From the NCBI RefSeq assembly GCF_900589395.1, contig NZ_UUIS01000019.1, positions 62,001-126,000 of the forward strand: a DNA stretch of 64,000 nucleotides, in the 5' to 3' direction. A program made the translations under genes and the position numbers. This DNA comes from Pseudomonas viridiflava. GTDB taxonomy: Bacteria; Pseudomonadota; Gammaproteobacteria; Pseudomonadales; Pseudomonadaceae. Shown here piece after piece: positions 18,973-27,822 of the stretch. The notes below the pieces were generated by a model that saw nothing but the letters and a program-made list of their open reading frames with translations, searched no databases and was not told the origin of the DNA. Numbering within the stretch: position 1 is the first letter of the stretch; every line of letters starts with the position of its first letter.

Positions 18973-21255
18973 TCAGAAGGCCAGGCGCAGGCCGACATTG
19001 GCGCCCCAAGGCTGCTTGACCTGCTTGCCGTTCATGTAGTCGAAATCGGCATGCAGTTGCAGACGCTCGGACAGCGAGACCGACACCCCTGCCCCCACCT
19101 CAGCCCGCGTGCCGGACAGGTCGTTGTCAAAGCGGCTGTCATTGACCCTTACACTGTTGTGGCGCGAAAACTCCTGAGCCAGCGCCACTCGCAGATAAGG
19201 CTGCAACACCCCGCCGTCCTTGAGCGCAATATCACGCCCCACCGACGTGCCCACCTTGCCCAGTATTGAACGCGTCTGGCTGTTGCTGGCCTGCAGACCA
19301 TTGTCCATGCGATACCGCTCACCCTTGAGGGTTACGGCGGCCAGTTGCGCATAAGGCTCGACAAACCAGTCGTCCGCCAGCTTGATATGCCGCCCCAGCT
19401 CTACCGAGCCACCAAAACCGGTGTTGTCATAGTCGCCCTTGGCCTTGGTGCTGTCGCTCATCGCCACCTTGGCCTTGTTGCGCAAGCGGTTGAGCTTGAG
19501 TACGGCGTCCAGGTAGTAACCCTGATCCGACAGCCAGGTGGCATAGGTGCCGACATAGACACTGCCCACCTCTCCACGGGTGCCGGCACTCAGGTCCAGG
19601 TCCGATTGGCTGTGACCGACCATGACCCCCAGCGACAGCTGTCCGTTGCTGACCGGCACCGGCGTATCCGCCCCCAGGCTGAAGCCCTGTTGCTTCTGCC
19701 TGTAATCGATTCCGTCACCGGTGGTGGCCTCGAAACGATTGCCATAGCCGCGCATCCAGCCACCGCCAAGACCCGTGGTGCGCACCTCGCCCATGCGGCT
19801 GCGCAAGGTCGACAATTCGCTCATCCAGATGGTCGGCCCGGCATTGAACAACGCCAGCGCGCTGGCCGTCGAGGGGCTGATCGTGCGCTTGTCACCCACG
19901 ATGAACCAGTCATTGCCTTGTTGCTCCAGCTGGTAGGAATAGGTGCCCAGGTCCACTCGACCGCCGACCAGGTTGAATTGCGCATTTCCGCCTTCGGTGT
20001 GCACCAGCAGCAACGGCTCCAGTTCAGGCGAGATGACTTCCGTACCGGTATTGCGCACGCTAAGCCCGAACTGACCGTAGGCCTGCCCCTGTACATCGAG
20101 CAGGTCGCCATCGTCCTGGTCCAGATTAATGCGCATGGCAAAGGTGCCGCTGCCGGCCAGGTGATCCAGCGATAAGGTCTTGAAGTCCCCCTCGCCAAAA
20201 TCCACGGCTCCCCGGTCCAGGGTCAGGGACTTGATGGCATTGTCATCCACCATTTGCCAATACCCACCGGAATGGATGGACAGCGCATTGCCGTTGACAA
20301 TGTTGCCTGTCAGGCGCGCCTGGTTTTGCAGCGTGACATTCAGGGTACTGGTGTCATCGGCGACCAGGTGGCCATTGAGTTGAGTATTGTCGACAATCAA
20401 ATCCACATATGTGTCTTTTGCAGCCTCAACAAGGTTGCCGTTACCGCTTAATAACGTCGATCCGTTCTGAAGCGTCACAGTTGCTTTCACTCGTCCATCA
20501 AAAATGCCTGACGCAAGCCTGATGGCAGGTCCTTGCAACCCCTGCAATGTCGAGGCATCGACCACAATAGTATTGGTCGAGCCGTCCAGCTCCCCAAACG
20601 CTTCGCCCTTACCCTGCTGAACAAGCAAACCGTTCTGTTTGCCTGTGATATGGCTGCCGTCTGCGACCATCACACTGGCCCCGGATACTCTGATTCCGAC
20701 ACCTGTTCCTGGCGCTAGCATGGAGGCATAAACATTCGTTGCGTGCAGCGTCAACTGGCTGTAAGCCCCCACAGCGATGCCTTCTTCGACGCCCTCAACC
20801 GTACTGTTGCGCACTACCGCCTTTGATCCAGGCTTTAACACACCCGCATAAGTCCACAGTTTGATGCCAGCGCCCGTTTCATTGCGAATGGATGCGTTCT
20901 CGATATCCGCCAGGCTGTCCGCCAGCTGAAGACTTTCCGTGATATGTCCACCCCGCATTTCCAATCGGGATTGTTTAAGGTTTACATGAGCGGCGCGCCC
21001 GCCTTCAATAATCCTCAACACCCCATTTTCTCTTACCTCCCATGAAGCCAGAGGCGTTGAAGCATCCACTGTCTTTTCAGTGCCGATAACCTCCTCATAC
21101 GCCAGCCTCTTTATTAACGGCACCTCAGTGCGCTCTCCTTCAACCGCCGCTGCACACACATCAAACCCTAAAGCACTGAACACCAGAAATACGCGCCTCA
21201 CCACAAGCAACCTGAACCCATAGGAAACAGCCGAGCAATACCTTTCATTCCGCAT
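18973..21255 (-). CDS. Pertactin-type autotransporter (type Va secretion)
   Basis: The 760-aa protein starts at ATG 21255 with AGGAG 7 bp upstream. A signal peptide with a long basic N-region is followed by the hydrophobic VFLVFSALGFDVCAAA. A passenger of about 430 aa contains repeated beta-helix strands (SRLEMRGGHITES; NASIRNETGAGIKLW; SVMVADGSHI; TLQNGSTLLSGNG), typical of pertactin. The pertactin end region (LEQQGNDWFIVGD) is followed by a beta-barrel of about 270 aa ending in aromatic LRLAF. No Asp/His/Ser protease motif is seen in the passenger, so it is probably an adhesin or stalk. It lies on the opposite strand inside the Ig-module cluster. Confidence 0.92.
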   Translation of the reverse strand: MRNERYCSAVSYGFRLLVVRRVFLVFSALGFDVCAAAVEGERTEVPLIKRLAYEEVIGTEKTVDASTPLASWEVRENGVLRIIEGGRAAHVNLKQSRLEMRGGHITESLQLADSLADIENASIRNETGAGIKLWTYAGVLKPGSKAVVRNSTVEGVEEGIAVGAYSQLTLHATNVYASMLAPGTGVGIRVSGASVMVADGSHITGKQNGLLVQQGKGEAFGELDGSTNTIVVDASTLQGLQGPAIRLASGIFDGRVKATVTLQNGSTLLSGNGNLVEAAKDTYVDLIVDNTQLNGHLVADDTSTLNVTLQNQARLTGNIVNGNALSIHSGGYWQMVDDNAIKSLTLDRGAVDFGEGDFKTLSLDHLAGSGTFAMRINLDQDDGDLLDVQGQAYGQFGLSVRNTGTEVISPELEPLLLVHTEGGNAQFNLVGGRVDLGTYSYQLEQQGNDWFIVGDKRTISPSTASALALFNAGPTIWMSELSTLRSRMGEVRTTGLGGGWMRGYGNRFEATTGDGIDYRQKQQGFSLGADTPVPVSNGQLSLGVMVGHSQSDLDLSAGTRGEVGSVYVGTYATWLSDQGYYLDAVLKLNRLRNKAKVAMSDSTKAKGDYDNTGFGGSVELGRHIKLADDWFVEPYAQLAAVTLKGERYRMDNGLQASNSQTRSILGKVGTSVGRDIALKDGGVLQPYLRVALAQEFSRHNSVRVNDSRFDNDLSGTRAEVGAGVSVSLSERLQLHADFDYMNGKQVKQPWGANVGLRLAF

Positions 21256-21317
21256 GCAACACTCCTGACGCAACCCTGATTAAGGCATCAGTAGACCCGA
21301 ATCAGTAGAGCGAAAAA

Positions 21318-21419
21318 TCCTACGCAGCAAAAATATCGCCGTAGGAAAATTCTCAAATGCAGTAAGAGAACTCCTACAGCGTTTCCTACACGACTTGCTT
21401 TACGCAGGAACATTCCTAC
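21318..21419. promoter_or_regulatory. Cluster of TCCTAC motifs upstream of the autotransporter gene
   Basis: Direct copies of TCCTAC lie at 21318, 21372, 21384 and 21414, and an inverted copy GTAGGA at 21341; the first pair forms TCCTACG...CGTAGGA. All lie in the 316-bp AT-rich divergent gap between the autotransporter gene and the 621-aa Ig-like gene. Another copy (17212-17217) precedes the first Ig-like paralogue. They may be binding sites of one regulator. Confidence 0.4.
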
Positions 21420-21571
21420 CCCGCTAAAAATTTTAAATACCTTGTCAAAATAACTATTGACCGCCCCCTGAAAAGAAGATTACGTCTTACCGTAGCTGGG
21501 ATAGAGCGTTTGAAAAAACAAACACCCAAATCCCTGGCAACAGTGCAATCACTTACCAATAAGGATTTTTT

Positions 21572-23437
21572 ATGTACCGTACTTCTGTGGCACCTTCCAT
21601 TATGCCTCGCACCCTTGTCGAGCAAGAGCTTGAACTGGTCGCACCGGATGTCAAGGTTGCTATTCATGATGAGGATGATTTTGGGCTCATCGAGAACAAG
21701 TACTTGGATAAACCTGTCACGCTTGACTTCCCTGTTTGGCCCGGCGCCCGTCCCGGCTATCTTTATGCGTTGCACTGGGACGGCGCCACGCAGGCCGAGA
21801 AAAAAGCGATTCAAGACAACGAACAGCCGGGCGACCCATTGACCTTGGATATTCCAGTTTCACTTCTGGTCGCCGGTACCCACACCCTGCAGTATGCAGC
21901 CATCAACCCTGAAAGTCTGATTAAGAACGAATCCCATATTTTCCCGGTCATCATCGATAAGACACCGGCGGGCGACCCCGAACTGAGTGCCATTCTTTTT
22001 CCTCCTGAAATCCAGGACGGCCTGACCCTGGCTGAACTGACTAAACTGGGCGGTCAACTCGTAGGGCAAGTGGCCGGTTATACCGGCATGGCCAAACACG
22101 ACACCGTTCAGACTTACTGGGGTGCTCGTAGCGGCCCGACCGCCACGGTCACTGAAACGGACATGGGGCTTGATCGGGTAGCCGTTACCTTTGACCGGGC
22201 CTTTCTCGACAGTGTGGGAGAAGGAGAAAATCAGGTCACCTACAAAGTTATTGACCGAGCCGGCAATCCCTCGATCGACTCTAATCCAGTGACCGTCACA
22301 CTGAAGCTAAAAGAAATCCCAGACAATCTGCCGGCCCCCATTATTGACCCTGCTGTCATGCCACTGATCGACTATGCCGAGGCTCAGGCAGGTGTACAGG
22401 TTGATATTCCTCATTATCCAGGTGCCCAGGCTTATGATTTGATTCAGCTGTTCTGGGGTGATAACAACTCACTGGTCCCTGTTCAGCTACCGCCTGGCAA
22501 CGAAGACGAAGCCATCGTTCTGACCCTGAAAGTACCTTTTGAGGCGCTCAACCAAAACCCGGACGGCGATGTTGAGGTTTTTTTCACGGTTTCCAGGCTA
22601 GGGGAGCTGGAAGGGGCCTCTCTGCGTAGCATCGCAGATGTGTTCCTGACACTGCCTGTTCCAGAGCCAATGAATGCATTGCTTGTCCAGGGCACCAGTG
22701 TCGAAAACCCGAACACCACGGATAATTTTATCGACGAGGATGATTATGAGCTCAATGGTCGAGGTGTCGTGACATGGCGCAACGATTTCGCCATTAACGA
22801 CGATTTGAATCTGTATTGGGGTGATCAAGTAAAACTTCAGTGGTATCAGATCAGGTCCAGTGACGTGGCAGCAGGCAGAAATCTGAGTCTCCCTATTGAT
22901 AACGCCCTGATGAAGGCACAAGGGACGGGAGCCAATATTCCTGTTTACTTTACCTTGACGCGCTCAGGCAATCCCAACCCGGCCAAGTCTCCAACTCAGG
23001 CAGTGACCGTAAGATCCCAAGAAGAATTACCCGGGGGACCTGACGGTCTGACACCTCCACCGTTCAAACTTAATGAGGTTGGTTATATTGCGCCCATCCT
23101 TAATCCGAACGGTGCTGACATTAAAATTGCGCCCTATACCAACATCGCCGAAGGCCAGATGCTGACATTGACGTTCAAGGGATTCGACCGCCTCAACAAT
23201 CCCATTGAAGCCGCTACCTACACCGCTGATCGACGACTCGACAGAAATGATGTGCTGAATGGTTATACCTTCACCGTACCCGACCTTAATCTGCGATTGA
23301 TCTGCACCGGTTTTGCCGAAGCTAATTACCGTGTCGAACCCCCTGCAGGCAGCAACCAGAGCCCTGTGAACTCACCTGTCAATCGGGCGCCCGTCAACAT
23401 GCTGGATGCCGTTCAACCCACCTGCCTGATTCGCTGA
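21572..23437 (+). CDS. Ig-like modular protein, 621 aa (paralogue 2)
   Basis: ATG 21572 has AAGGA 8 bp upstream. The protein is a chain of beta-rich modules of about 90-110 aa. Each has a pattern of Pro-x-W-x-G or I-x-x-Y-x-G-M, then D-x-v-x-x-x-W-G, then a ligand of Thr/Val strands ending V-D-R-A-G-N. Modules start near residues 47 (VTLDFPVWPGA), 150 (LVGQVAGYTGM), 265 (VQVDIPHYPG), 385 and 500. Its first 240 residues align throughout with paralogue 3 and with the frameshifted paralogue 1. There is no signal peptide, membrane helix or sorting signal. Lower GC than the core genes. Function unknown; comparison with Ig-like adhesins is structural inference only. Confidence 0.75.
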   Translation: MYRTSVAPSIMPRTLVEQELELVAPDVKVAIHDEDDFGLIENKYLDKPVTLDFPVWPGARPGYLYALHWDGATQAEKKAIQDNEQPGDPLTLDIPVSLLVAGTHTLQYAAINPESLIKNESHIFPVIIDKTPAGDPELSAILFPPEIQDGLTLAELTKLGGQLVGQVAGYTGMAKHDTVQTYWGARSGPTATVTETDMGLDRVAVTFDRAFLDSVGEGENQVTYKVIDRAGNPSIDSNPVTVTLKLKEIPDNLPAPIIDPAVMPLIDYAEAQAGVQVDIPHYPGAQAYDLIQLFWGDNNSLVPVQLPPGNEDEAIVLTLKVPFEALNQNPDGDVEVFFTVSRLGELEGASLRSIADVFLTLPVPEPMNALLVQGTSVENPNTTDNFIDEDDYELNGRGVVTWRNDFAINDDLNLYWGDQVKLQWYQIRSSDVAAGRNLSLPIDNALMKAQGTGANIPVYFTLTRSGNPNPAKSPTQAVTVRSQEELPGGPDGLTPPPFKLNEVGYIAPILNPNGADIKIAPYTNIAEGQMLTLTFKGFDRLNNPIEAATYTADRRLDRNDVLNGYTFTVPDLNLRLICTGFAEANYRVEPPAGSNQSPVNSPVNRAPVNMLDAVQPTCLIR

Positions 23438-23496
23438 ATACAAGCGGGCTGCTTGCAGCCCGCCCTTGCAGGCGCACTCATTAAAGGATCAGGAAC

Positions 23497-25401
23497 ATGA
23501 ATAAAGATAGTGTTCGACCTGTCGCAATGAATCTCGATAAACCGTCCATCCCGACGGCGCTTGAAAATGGTATGTTGCCCGTTGAGTTCCAGAATCAGCC
23601 TGTCACCGTGACATTCAGGGTGTGGGAAGGGGCCATGCAAGGTTATCGCTACCAGTTACGGTGGGACGGCATGCTGGTGGGTGCTGAAAAATCACTCTCC
23701 GGGCAGGAAAATCCAGGCGACCCATTAACGCTGGAAATCCCCGTCGCTGTATTAACTGAAGGCACTCATCAGGTTGCTTATCAAGTAAAGAATCCTGAAA
23801 GCCTGATCGTCAACCACTCTGAAAAAACGCCACTTATCATTGATCGTACCGCACCAGGAAAACCCGTCCTCGGCCCTGTTCTTTTCCCAGACGTTATCAA
23901 CGACGGCTTGACATCCGAAGAGCTGGAAGGCCTGGGCAATGTATTACAAGGCACCGTCGCCAGTTACAACGGCATGCAAGCTAACGACGTGATTCGAACC
24001 TACTGGAACAATGCTGCCGGACCGGTAGCGATTGTCAATGAAGATGACATGGGTCTTAAAAAAGTCAGGGTCGATTTTATCAGACCCTTTCTGGAGGCGG
24101 TGGGTGACGGCAAGGCCCTGGTTCATTACACAGTCACTGATCTTGCCGGAAATGTATCTGCTCATTCGACACCTGCCCCAATCACATTGAAGCTGTTTTA
24201 CCTCCCCCTCCCCACTCCTCGCATCAAGGAAGCCCAGGGCAACGTCCTCGACCCCGCCCAAGCCACCCGTGGCGCCACCGGTGTGGTCGACGCCAGTGCG
24301 CAGCTGCGCGCAGGCGACCGGGTCACCCTGCAATGGGAAGGCCCCAAAGGCAGTGACCGTCAGGAAAAGCTGATCACCGAGGCCGAGGCCGGCAAGGCGC
24401 TGGAGCTGGTTTTCACGTATGCCTTGGTGATTGCCAATGCCGGGCAGACGGTGGCGATCAGTTACACGGTCAACCGGGTCGACGGCCAGGTCCAGGTCTC
24501 GGACACCTTGAGCCTGAACATCCGCCAGGGCCTGGACAGCCTGCCGGCACCGAAAATGGACACTGTCGGCGCAGACGGGGTGCTGGTGCCTGCCAGGATC
24601 CCTGCGTCCGGCGCAACGGTCAGGGTGCGCTACCCCGACATGGGCCCAGAAGACCGGGTGGTGGTGAGCTGGCGTGGCGCGTCGAACCACGACACTGCGG
24701 AGCAGGTTGTGGGCAGCGCCGCAGAAGTGCTGTTCAACGTGCCCAAGGCCTTGATCGTGGCCAGCACCGGCCAGTCTGCCACCGTGCTGTACACCGTGTC
24801 GCGCGCAGGCCGGCAGGTCGAGTCGGCGCCCTTGTGGTTGTCGGTGTACCAGGGGCTGATCCTGAACACCACGCCCGTGACCCTGAGCGGCAAGGTGTAT
24901 CTGCTGCCGGGCTATCCGGATCTGCTGCCGACCCTGCCTGCCGGAACCACCGTGCAACGTATTGCCCAAGGGGGCCAGGCACCTTACACCTATCGCGCCC
25001 TTGATACACAAGTGGTCAAGGTCGATGGCAACGGGCTGGTCAGCGTACGCGGCAAAGGCACGACCCGTATCGAGGTCAGTGACAGCCGTGGCGAAACCTT
25101 GAGCTACGAGGTCAATGTCACGGGCGTCATTCATTGCCTGGGGCTTGGCAGTGGCAGCTTTACCACAGTCTCCAATGCGGCGGCCAATCAGCGTGCGCGT
25201 TTGTGTTCGCTGGCTGAACTGCGTGAGATTCACGCCGCTTACGGCAATCGCTGGCCGATGGGCAATGGCAATTACTGGTCCACGACCGTCGCCATGGAAA
25301 ACCTGCTGGGCTGGAAGTGGTATTACGTGAAAAATCTGGTAGACGGCAAGGAATATAAACTGCTGCACCACAATGCCAGCCTGGGTGTCGGCATTCGCTA
25401 G
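23497..25401 (+). CDS. Ig-like modular protein with BIG2-like and lectin-like C-terminus, 634 aa (paralogue 3)
   Basis: ATG 23497 follows AAAGGATCAGGAAC. Residues 1-235 match paralogue 2 (VWEGAMQGYRYQLRWDG; NPGDPLTLEIPV; NPESLI; VTDLAGN). Residues 240-460 are two more modules (TGVVDASAQLRAGDRVTLQW; TVRVRYPDMGPEDRVVVSW). About 470-548 resembles a bacterial Ig group 2 domain (DTQVVKVDGNGLVSVRGKGT). The last 85 residues (CLGLGSG...LCSLAELREIH...GNYWSTT...KWYYVKNL) resemble the small C-terminal lectin-like domains of invasin-type proteins and carry two cysteines. No signal peptide is seen. Base composition rises sharply near 24,200. Follows paralogue 2 by 59 bp, so probably one operon. Confidence 0.75.
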   Translation: MNKDSVRPVAMNLDKPSIPTALENGMLPVEFQNQPVTVTFRVWEGAMQGYRYQLRWDGMLVGAEKSLSGQENPGDPLTLEIPVAVLTEGTHQVAYQVKNPESLIVNHSEKTPLIIDRTAPGKPVLGPVLFPDVINDGLTSEELEGLGNVLQGTVASYNGMQANDVIRTYWNNAAGPVAIVNEDDMGLKKVRVDFIRPFLEAVGDGKALVHYTVTDLAGNVSAHSTPAPITLKLFYLPLPTPRIKEAQGNVLDPAQATRGATGVVDASAQLRAGDRVTLQWEGPKGSDRQEKLITEAEAGKALELVFTYALVIANAGQTVAISYTVNRVDGQVQVSDTLSLNIRQGLDSLPAPKMDTVGADGVLVPARIPASGATVRVRYPDMGPEDRVVVSWRGASNHDTAEQVVGSAAEVLFNVPKALIVASTGQSATVLYTVSRAGRQVESAPLWLSVYQGLILNTTPVTLSGKVYLLPGYPDLLPTLPAGTTVQRIAQGGQAPYTYRALDTQVVKVDGNGLVSVRGKGTTRIEVSDSRGETLSYEVNVTGVIHCLGLGSGSFTTVSNAAANQRARLCSLAELREIHAAYGNRWPMGNGNYWSTTVAMENLLGWKWYYVKNLVDGKEYKLLHHNASLGVGIR

Positions 25402-25431
25402 GCAGGGTCCGTGACGTCATGATTCAAGAAG

Positions 25432-25457
25432 CGCTGCCACCCAGGCAGCGTCTTTTT
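25432..25457 (+). terminator. Intrinsic terminator after paralogue 3
   Basis: CGCTGCC (25432-25438) pairs with GGCAGCG (25444-25450) around a 5-nt loop, followed by TCTTTTT. It starts about 30 bp after the stop codon. Confidence 0.85.
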
Positions 25458-25486
25458 CACTACTTCATTCGATCAAGACCTACGCC

Positions 25487-25945
25487 ATGTCAGATCCCAT
25501 ATTCCCCTCAGGCCAAGCGGTACATGCCTTACAGGCGGGCGACCATTTTCGGGCATTCATCAATGGCCAGCCCCTGCAGATCAGTTCCCTGACGGGACGG
25601 TTGATGCTGCGCCCGGAGCTCTTGCAGGTCGCCTACCACTGGATCTGGAAAATCGTCGCCGAAGGCAAGGTCGGCCGCCGACGCACCAGTATCGGCCTGT
25701 TCTTTGATCGCGACCTTGCACCGGGCACCTACCCGCTGGTGGGCCATTCACCGGTCAGGGTGGTCTACAACGAAGCGCCGCACTCGCAGGGCATCATTTA
25801 TCATTCTGCCCATTTGCAGAGCGGCACCTTGACCTTGCAGGCGGTCGATCCTCGGCATCGACGGGTGCAAGGCCGCTTTGACTTCGGCATTTCGGCGGTT
25901 GACTTCGAGGTCAGCCGGGGGCGCTTTGCCGTGCAGTGCGAATGA
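25487..25945 (+). CDS. Conserved-looking protein of unknown function
   Basis: The 152-aa protein (MSDPIFPSGQAVHALQAGDH) has no signal peptide or membrane helix. It looks like one beta-rich domain: alternating hydrophobic strands, TSIGLFFDRDLAPGTYPL in the middle and GRFDFGISAVDFEV at the end. It follows the Ig-like cluster on the same strand after a terminator and has no obvious ribosome-binding site. The codon use is that of a normal GC-rich gene. I do not recognise the family; whether it belongs to the island or the core is open. Confidence 0.6.
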   Translation: MSDPIFPSGQAVHALQAGDHFRAFINGQPLQISSLTGRLMLRPELLQVAYHWIWKIVAEGKVGRRRTSIGLFFDRDLAPGTYPLVGHSPVRVVYNEAPHSQGIIYHSAHLQSGTLTLQAVDPRHRRVQGRFDFGISAVDFEVSRGRFAVQCE

Positions 25946-25952
25946 CGATTGC

Positions 25953-26618
25953 TCAAGGCCGCAAGCAGTCGCCGATGCACGCGGCAGCCTGCGCCAGGCA
26001 TTGCTCATGGCTCAGGCCGGAGGCTTTCAACGGCTTGAGATCATGGTCGGCGGTGGGCAACCAGCGCAGCTCGATGCAGGGTGACAGCGTATAGCCCTGC
26101 ACCGTCGCGCGGTTGCCCAGCGCGTCACGCTCGCCCTGCACGATCAACGTACGGCACTGCAACCCGGCCAGGTGCGCCACGCGGGGTTTTTCCGGTTTGC
26201 CGGCGGCATAGAACGGATACCCCAGGCACACCAGCGCATCGACCTGCAGTTCGTCAGCGAGCAAGCTGGCCATGCGCCCGCCCATCGACTTGCCACCGAT
26301 GGCCAGCCGTCCCGGCACATGGGCGCGCACCAACGCATGCACCTGCCGCCAGTGATCGAGCAATTGGGCCTGGGGATTGGGCGGGCGCTTGCTGCCACCG
26401 GTGCGCCGCTGCGCCATGTAGGGAAACTCGAAACGCAGCACGTTGATGCCCTGCTGCGCCAGCAGGTCGGCCAGGGTGTTCATGAACCCGCTGTCCATGG
26501 GCGCACCGGCGCCGTGCGCCAGGATCAGTGTCACAGGTGACTGCGCCTGCGGCGCGACGGCGGGTGTCCAGAGCCAGCCCTGGTCGTGTGCCCATTCGAC
26601 GTATTGGCGGTTACTCAT
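25953..26618 (-). CDS. Alpha/beta hydrolase (KANL3/Tex30-like)
   Basis: The 221-aa protein has the alpha/beta-hydrolase core: oxyanion segment LILAHGAGAPMDS, nucleophile elbow GGKSMGGRMAS (Ser), the acid region VQGERDALGN and the histidine in ADHDLK. The HGAGAP form and the length match the KANL3/Tex30-type dienelactone-hydrolase-like group. I chose ATG 26618 because GAGG precedes it and similarity begins there; the frame is open 24 codons further up. It converges with the unknown gene at 25487-25945, 7 bp apart. Substrate unknown. Confidence 0.85.
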   Translation of the reverse strand: MSNRQYVEWAHDQGWLWTPAVAPQAQSPVTLILAHGAGAPMDSGFMNTLADLLAQQGINVLRFEFPYMAQRRTGGSKRPPNPQAQLLDHWRQVHALVRAHVPGRLAIGGKSMGGRMASLLADELQVDALVCLGYPFYAAGKPEKPRVAHLAGLQCRTLIVQGERDALGNRATVQGYTLSPCIELRWLPTADHDLKPLKASGLSHEQCLAQAAACIGDCLRP

Positions 26619-26701
26619 GCTTGCCTCGCTGTGGGTGATCAATCGCGCGGATGATCGCAACAGCCCGGCATCAAGACAACGGATTGCCACCGCTCACCCA
26701 T

Positions 26702-26725
26702 AAAAAAGCCCGCATCGCTGCGGGC
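26702..26725 (-). terminator. Terminator of the manganese catalase operon
   Basis: Read on the minus strand, GCCCGCA/TGCGGGC with a 4-nt loop is followed by six T. It lies 22 bp beyond the stop of the 56-aa gene. Confidence 0.88.
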
Positions 26726-26747
26726 AAGGTCTCGCATGAAGCCTGGG

Positions 26748-26918
26748 TCAGTCGTTCAGCAATGGCCAGAGGTTGAGGCCGCGCACCTGATGAACGAGTT
26801 GGGTGGTCCTGAACACCGATTTCATTTCCAGTGCCTGCAGGCTGAAGGTTCGCAAGGATTTATCGAGCGTGTCATGCGTGCGCCGGGTACGCAGTGCCGT
26901 GAAGGTGTTCTTGCGCAT
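26748..26918 (-). CDS. 56-aa basic protein downstream of manganese catalase
   Basis: ATG 26918 has a strong AAGGAGCCTGCC ribosome-binding site, the start is 10 bp after the catalase stop, and a terminator follows, so it is the second gene of a two-gene operon. The translation starts MRKNTFTALRTRRTHDTLDK and ends GLNLWPLLND, is very basic in its first half and has no cysteine or membrane helix. I do not recognise it. The position suggests a role in stress survival or catalase function, which is inference only. Confidence 0.7.
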   Translation of the reverse strand: MRKNTFTALRTRRTHDTLDKSLRTFSLQALEMKSVFRTTQLVHQVRGLNLWPLLND

Positions 26919-26928
26919 GGCAGGCTCC

Positions 26929-27822
26929 TTATAAAGACTCGTCGGGGGTTTTGCCCTGCACCAAGCCGCTGCCCAGTTCAGCGCCGGTCAGCGGCAGGCT
27001 GGCCGGGTCGGATCGGGTGCGCAGCTTCATGTTCATCAGCGTCTGTTCGTCCTCGACACTCAGGTTCACGGTGGCCAGGCCATCACCGCCGTCGACCGCC
27101 GGCTGCGGATTCTCGACATAGTCGAACTCCTCGCCGTTCCAGGGGCCCCGCACGGTGGGCTCGCCCTGGGAAAGATTGAAGTAGGTACGGCTGAATTCCG
27201 GCTTGCCTGGCAGCTTGCCCTGCGGGAAGTTCGGCTGGATGGCGTGCAAGGCTTTTTCGAACGACAACTGGTGGGCGATTTCCCGCGTCATCAGAAAGCC
27301 CAGTGCATCCTTGATGCCCGGATCTTCAGTCACGTTCATCAGCCGCTCATAGACAATCTTGGCCCGCGCTTCGGCGGCGATGTTGGAACGAAAATCCGCT
27401 GTAGGCTCGCCAATGGTGTCGATGTACGCGGCGGTCCAGGGCACGCCGGCCGAGTTGACCAGCGGCGCACCGCCGCCATACAGCAGGGTGGTGATATGCG
27501 AGTCGTTACCGGCGCCATTGAGCGAGCGATACAGTTCGCCTTCCTGCTCGACGCCTTCGGCGATCTTGCCCTTGGCCCCGCGATTGAGCATCACGATGAT
27601 CGAGCCGATGACTTCTAGGTGGCTGAGCTCTTCGGTGGCAATGTCGAGCAGCAGATCCTTGCGGCCCGGATCTTCTTCACTCAGGCCCTGGGTAAAGTAG
27701 CGGGCGGCAGCGGCCAGCTCGCCCTGGGCACCGCCGAACTGTTCGAGCAGCAAATTGGCCAGGCCCGGATTGGGTTCAGCCACGCGAACCGTGTATTGCA
27801 GACGCTTGTTATGAATGAACAT
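26929..27822 (-). CDS. Manganese catalase
   Basis: The 297-aa non-haem catalase belongs to the ferritin-like dimanganese family, which disproportionates H2O2. The four-helix bundle carries the metal-binding carboxylates and histidines, seen in QFGGAQGELAAAARYF (first Glu), ATEELSHLEVIG (Glu and His) and MTREIAHQLSFEKAL (Glu and His). The C-terminal extension lies along the partner subunit in known structures. Such enzymes in Pseudomonas are usually stationary-phase or stress proteins. Transcribed with the 56-aa gene. Confidence 0.95.
   Translation of the reverse strand: MFIHNKRLQYTVRVAEPNPGLANLLLEQFGGAQGELAAAARYFTQGLSEEDPGRKDLLLDIATEELSHLEVIGSIIVMLNRGAKGKIAEGVEQEGELYRSLNGAGNDSHITTLLYGGGAPLVNSAGVPWTAAYIDTIGEPTADFRSNIAAEARAKIVYERLMNVTEDPGIKDALGFLMTREIAHQLSFEKALHAIQPNFPQGKLPGKPEFSRTYFNLSQGEPTVRGPWNGEEFDYVENPQPAVDGGDGLATVNLSVEDEQTLMNMKLRTRSDPASLPLTGAELGSGLVQGKTPDESL

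Noticed and set aside
17299..25945. Island as a prophage or integrative element
   Set aside because: No integrase, tRNA border, direct-repeat att sites or phage genes were seen; only composition and gene content mark it.
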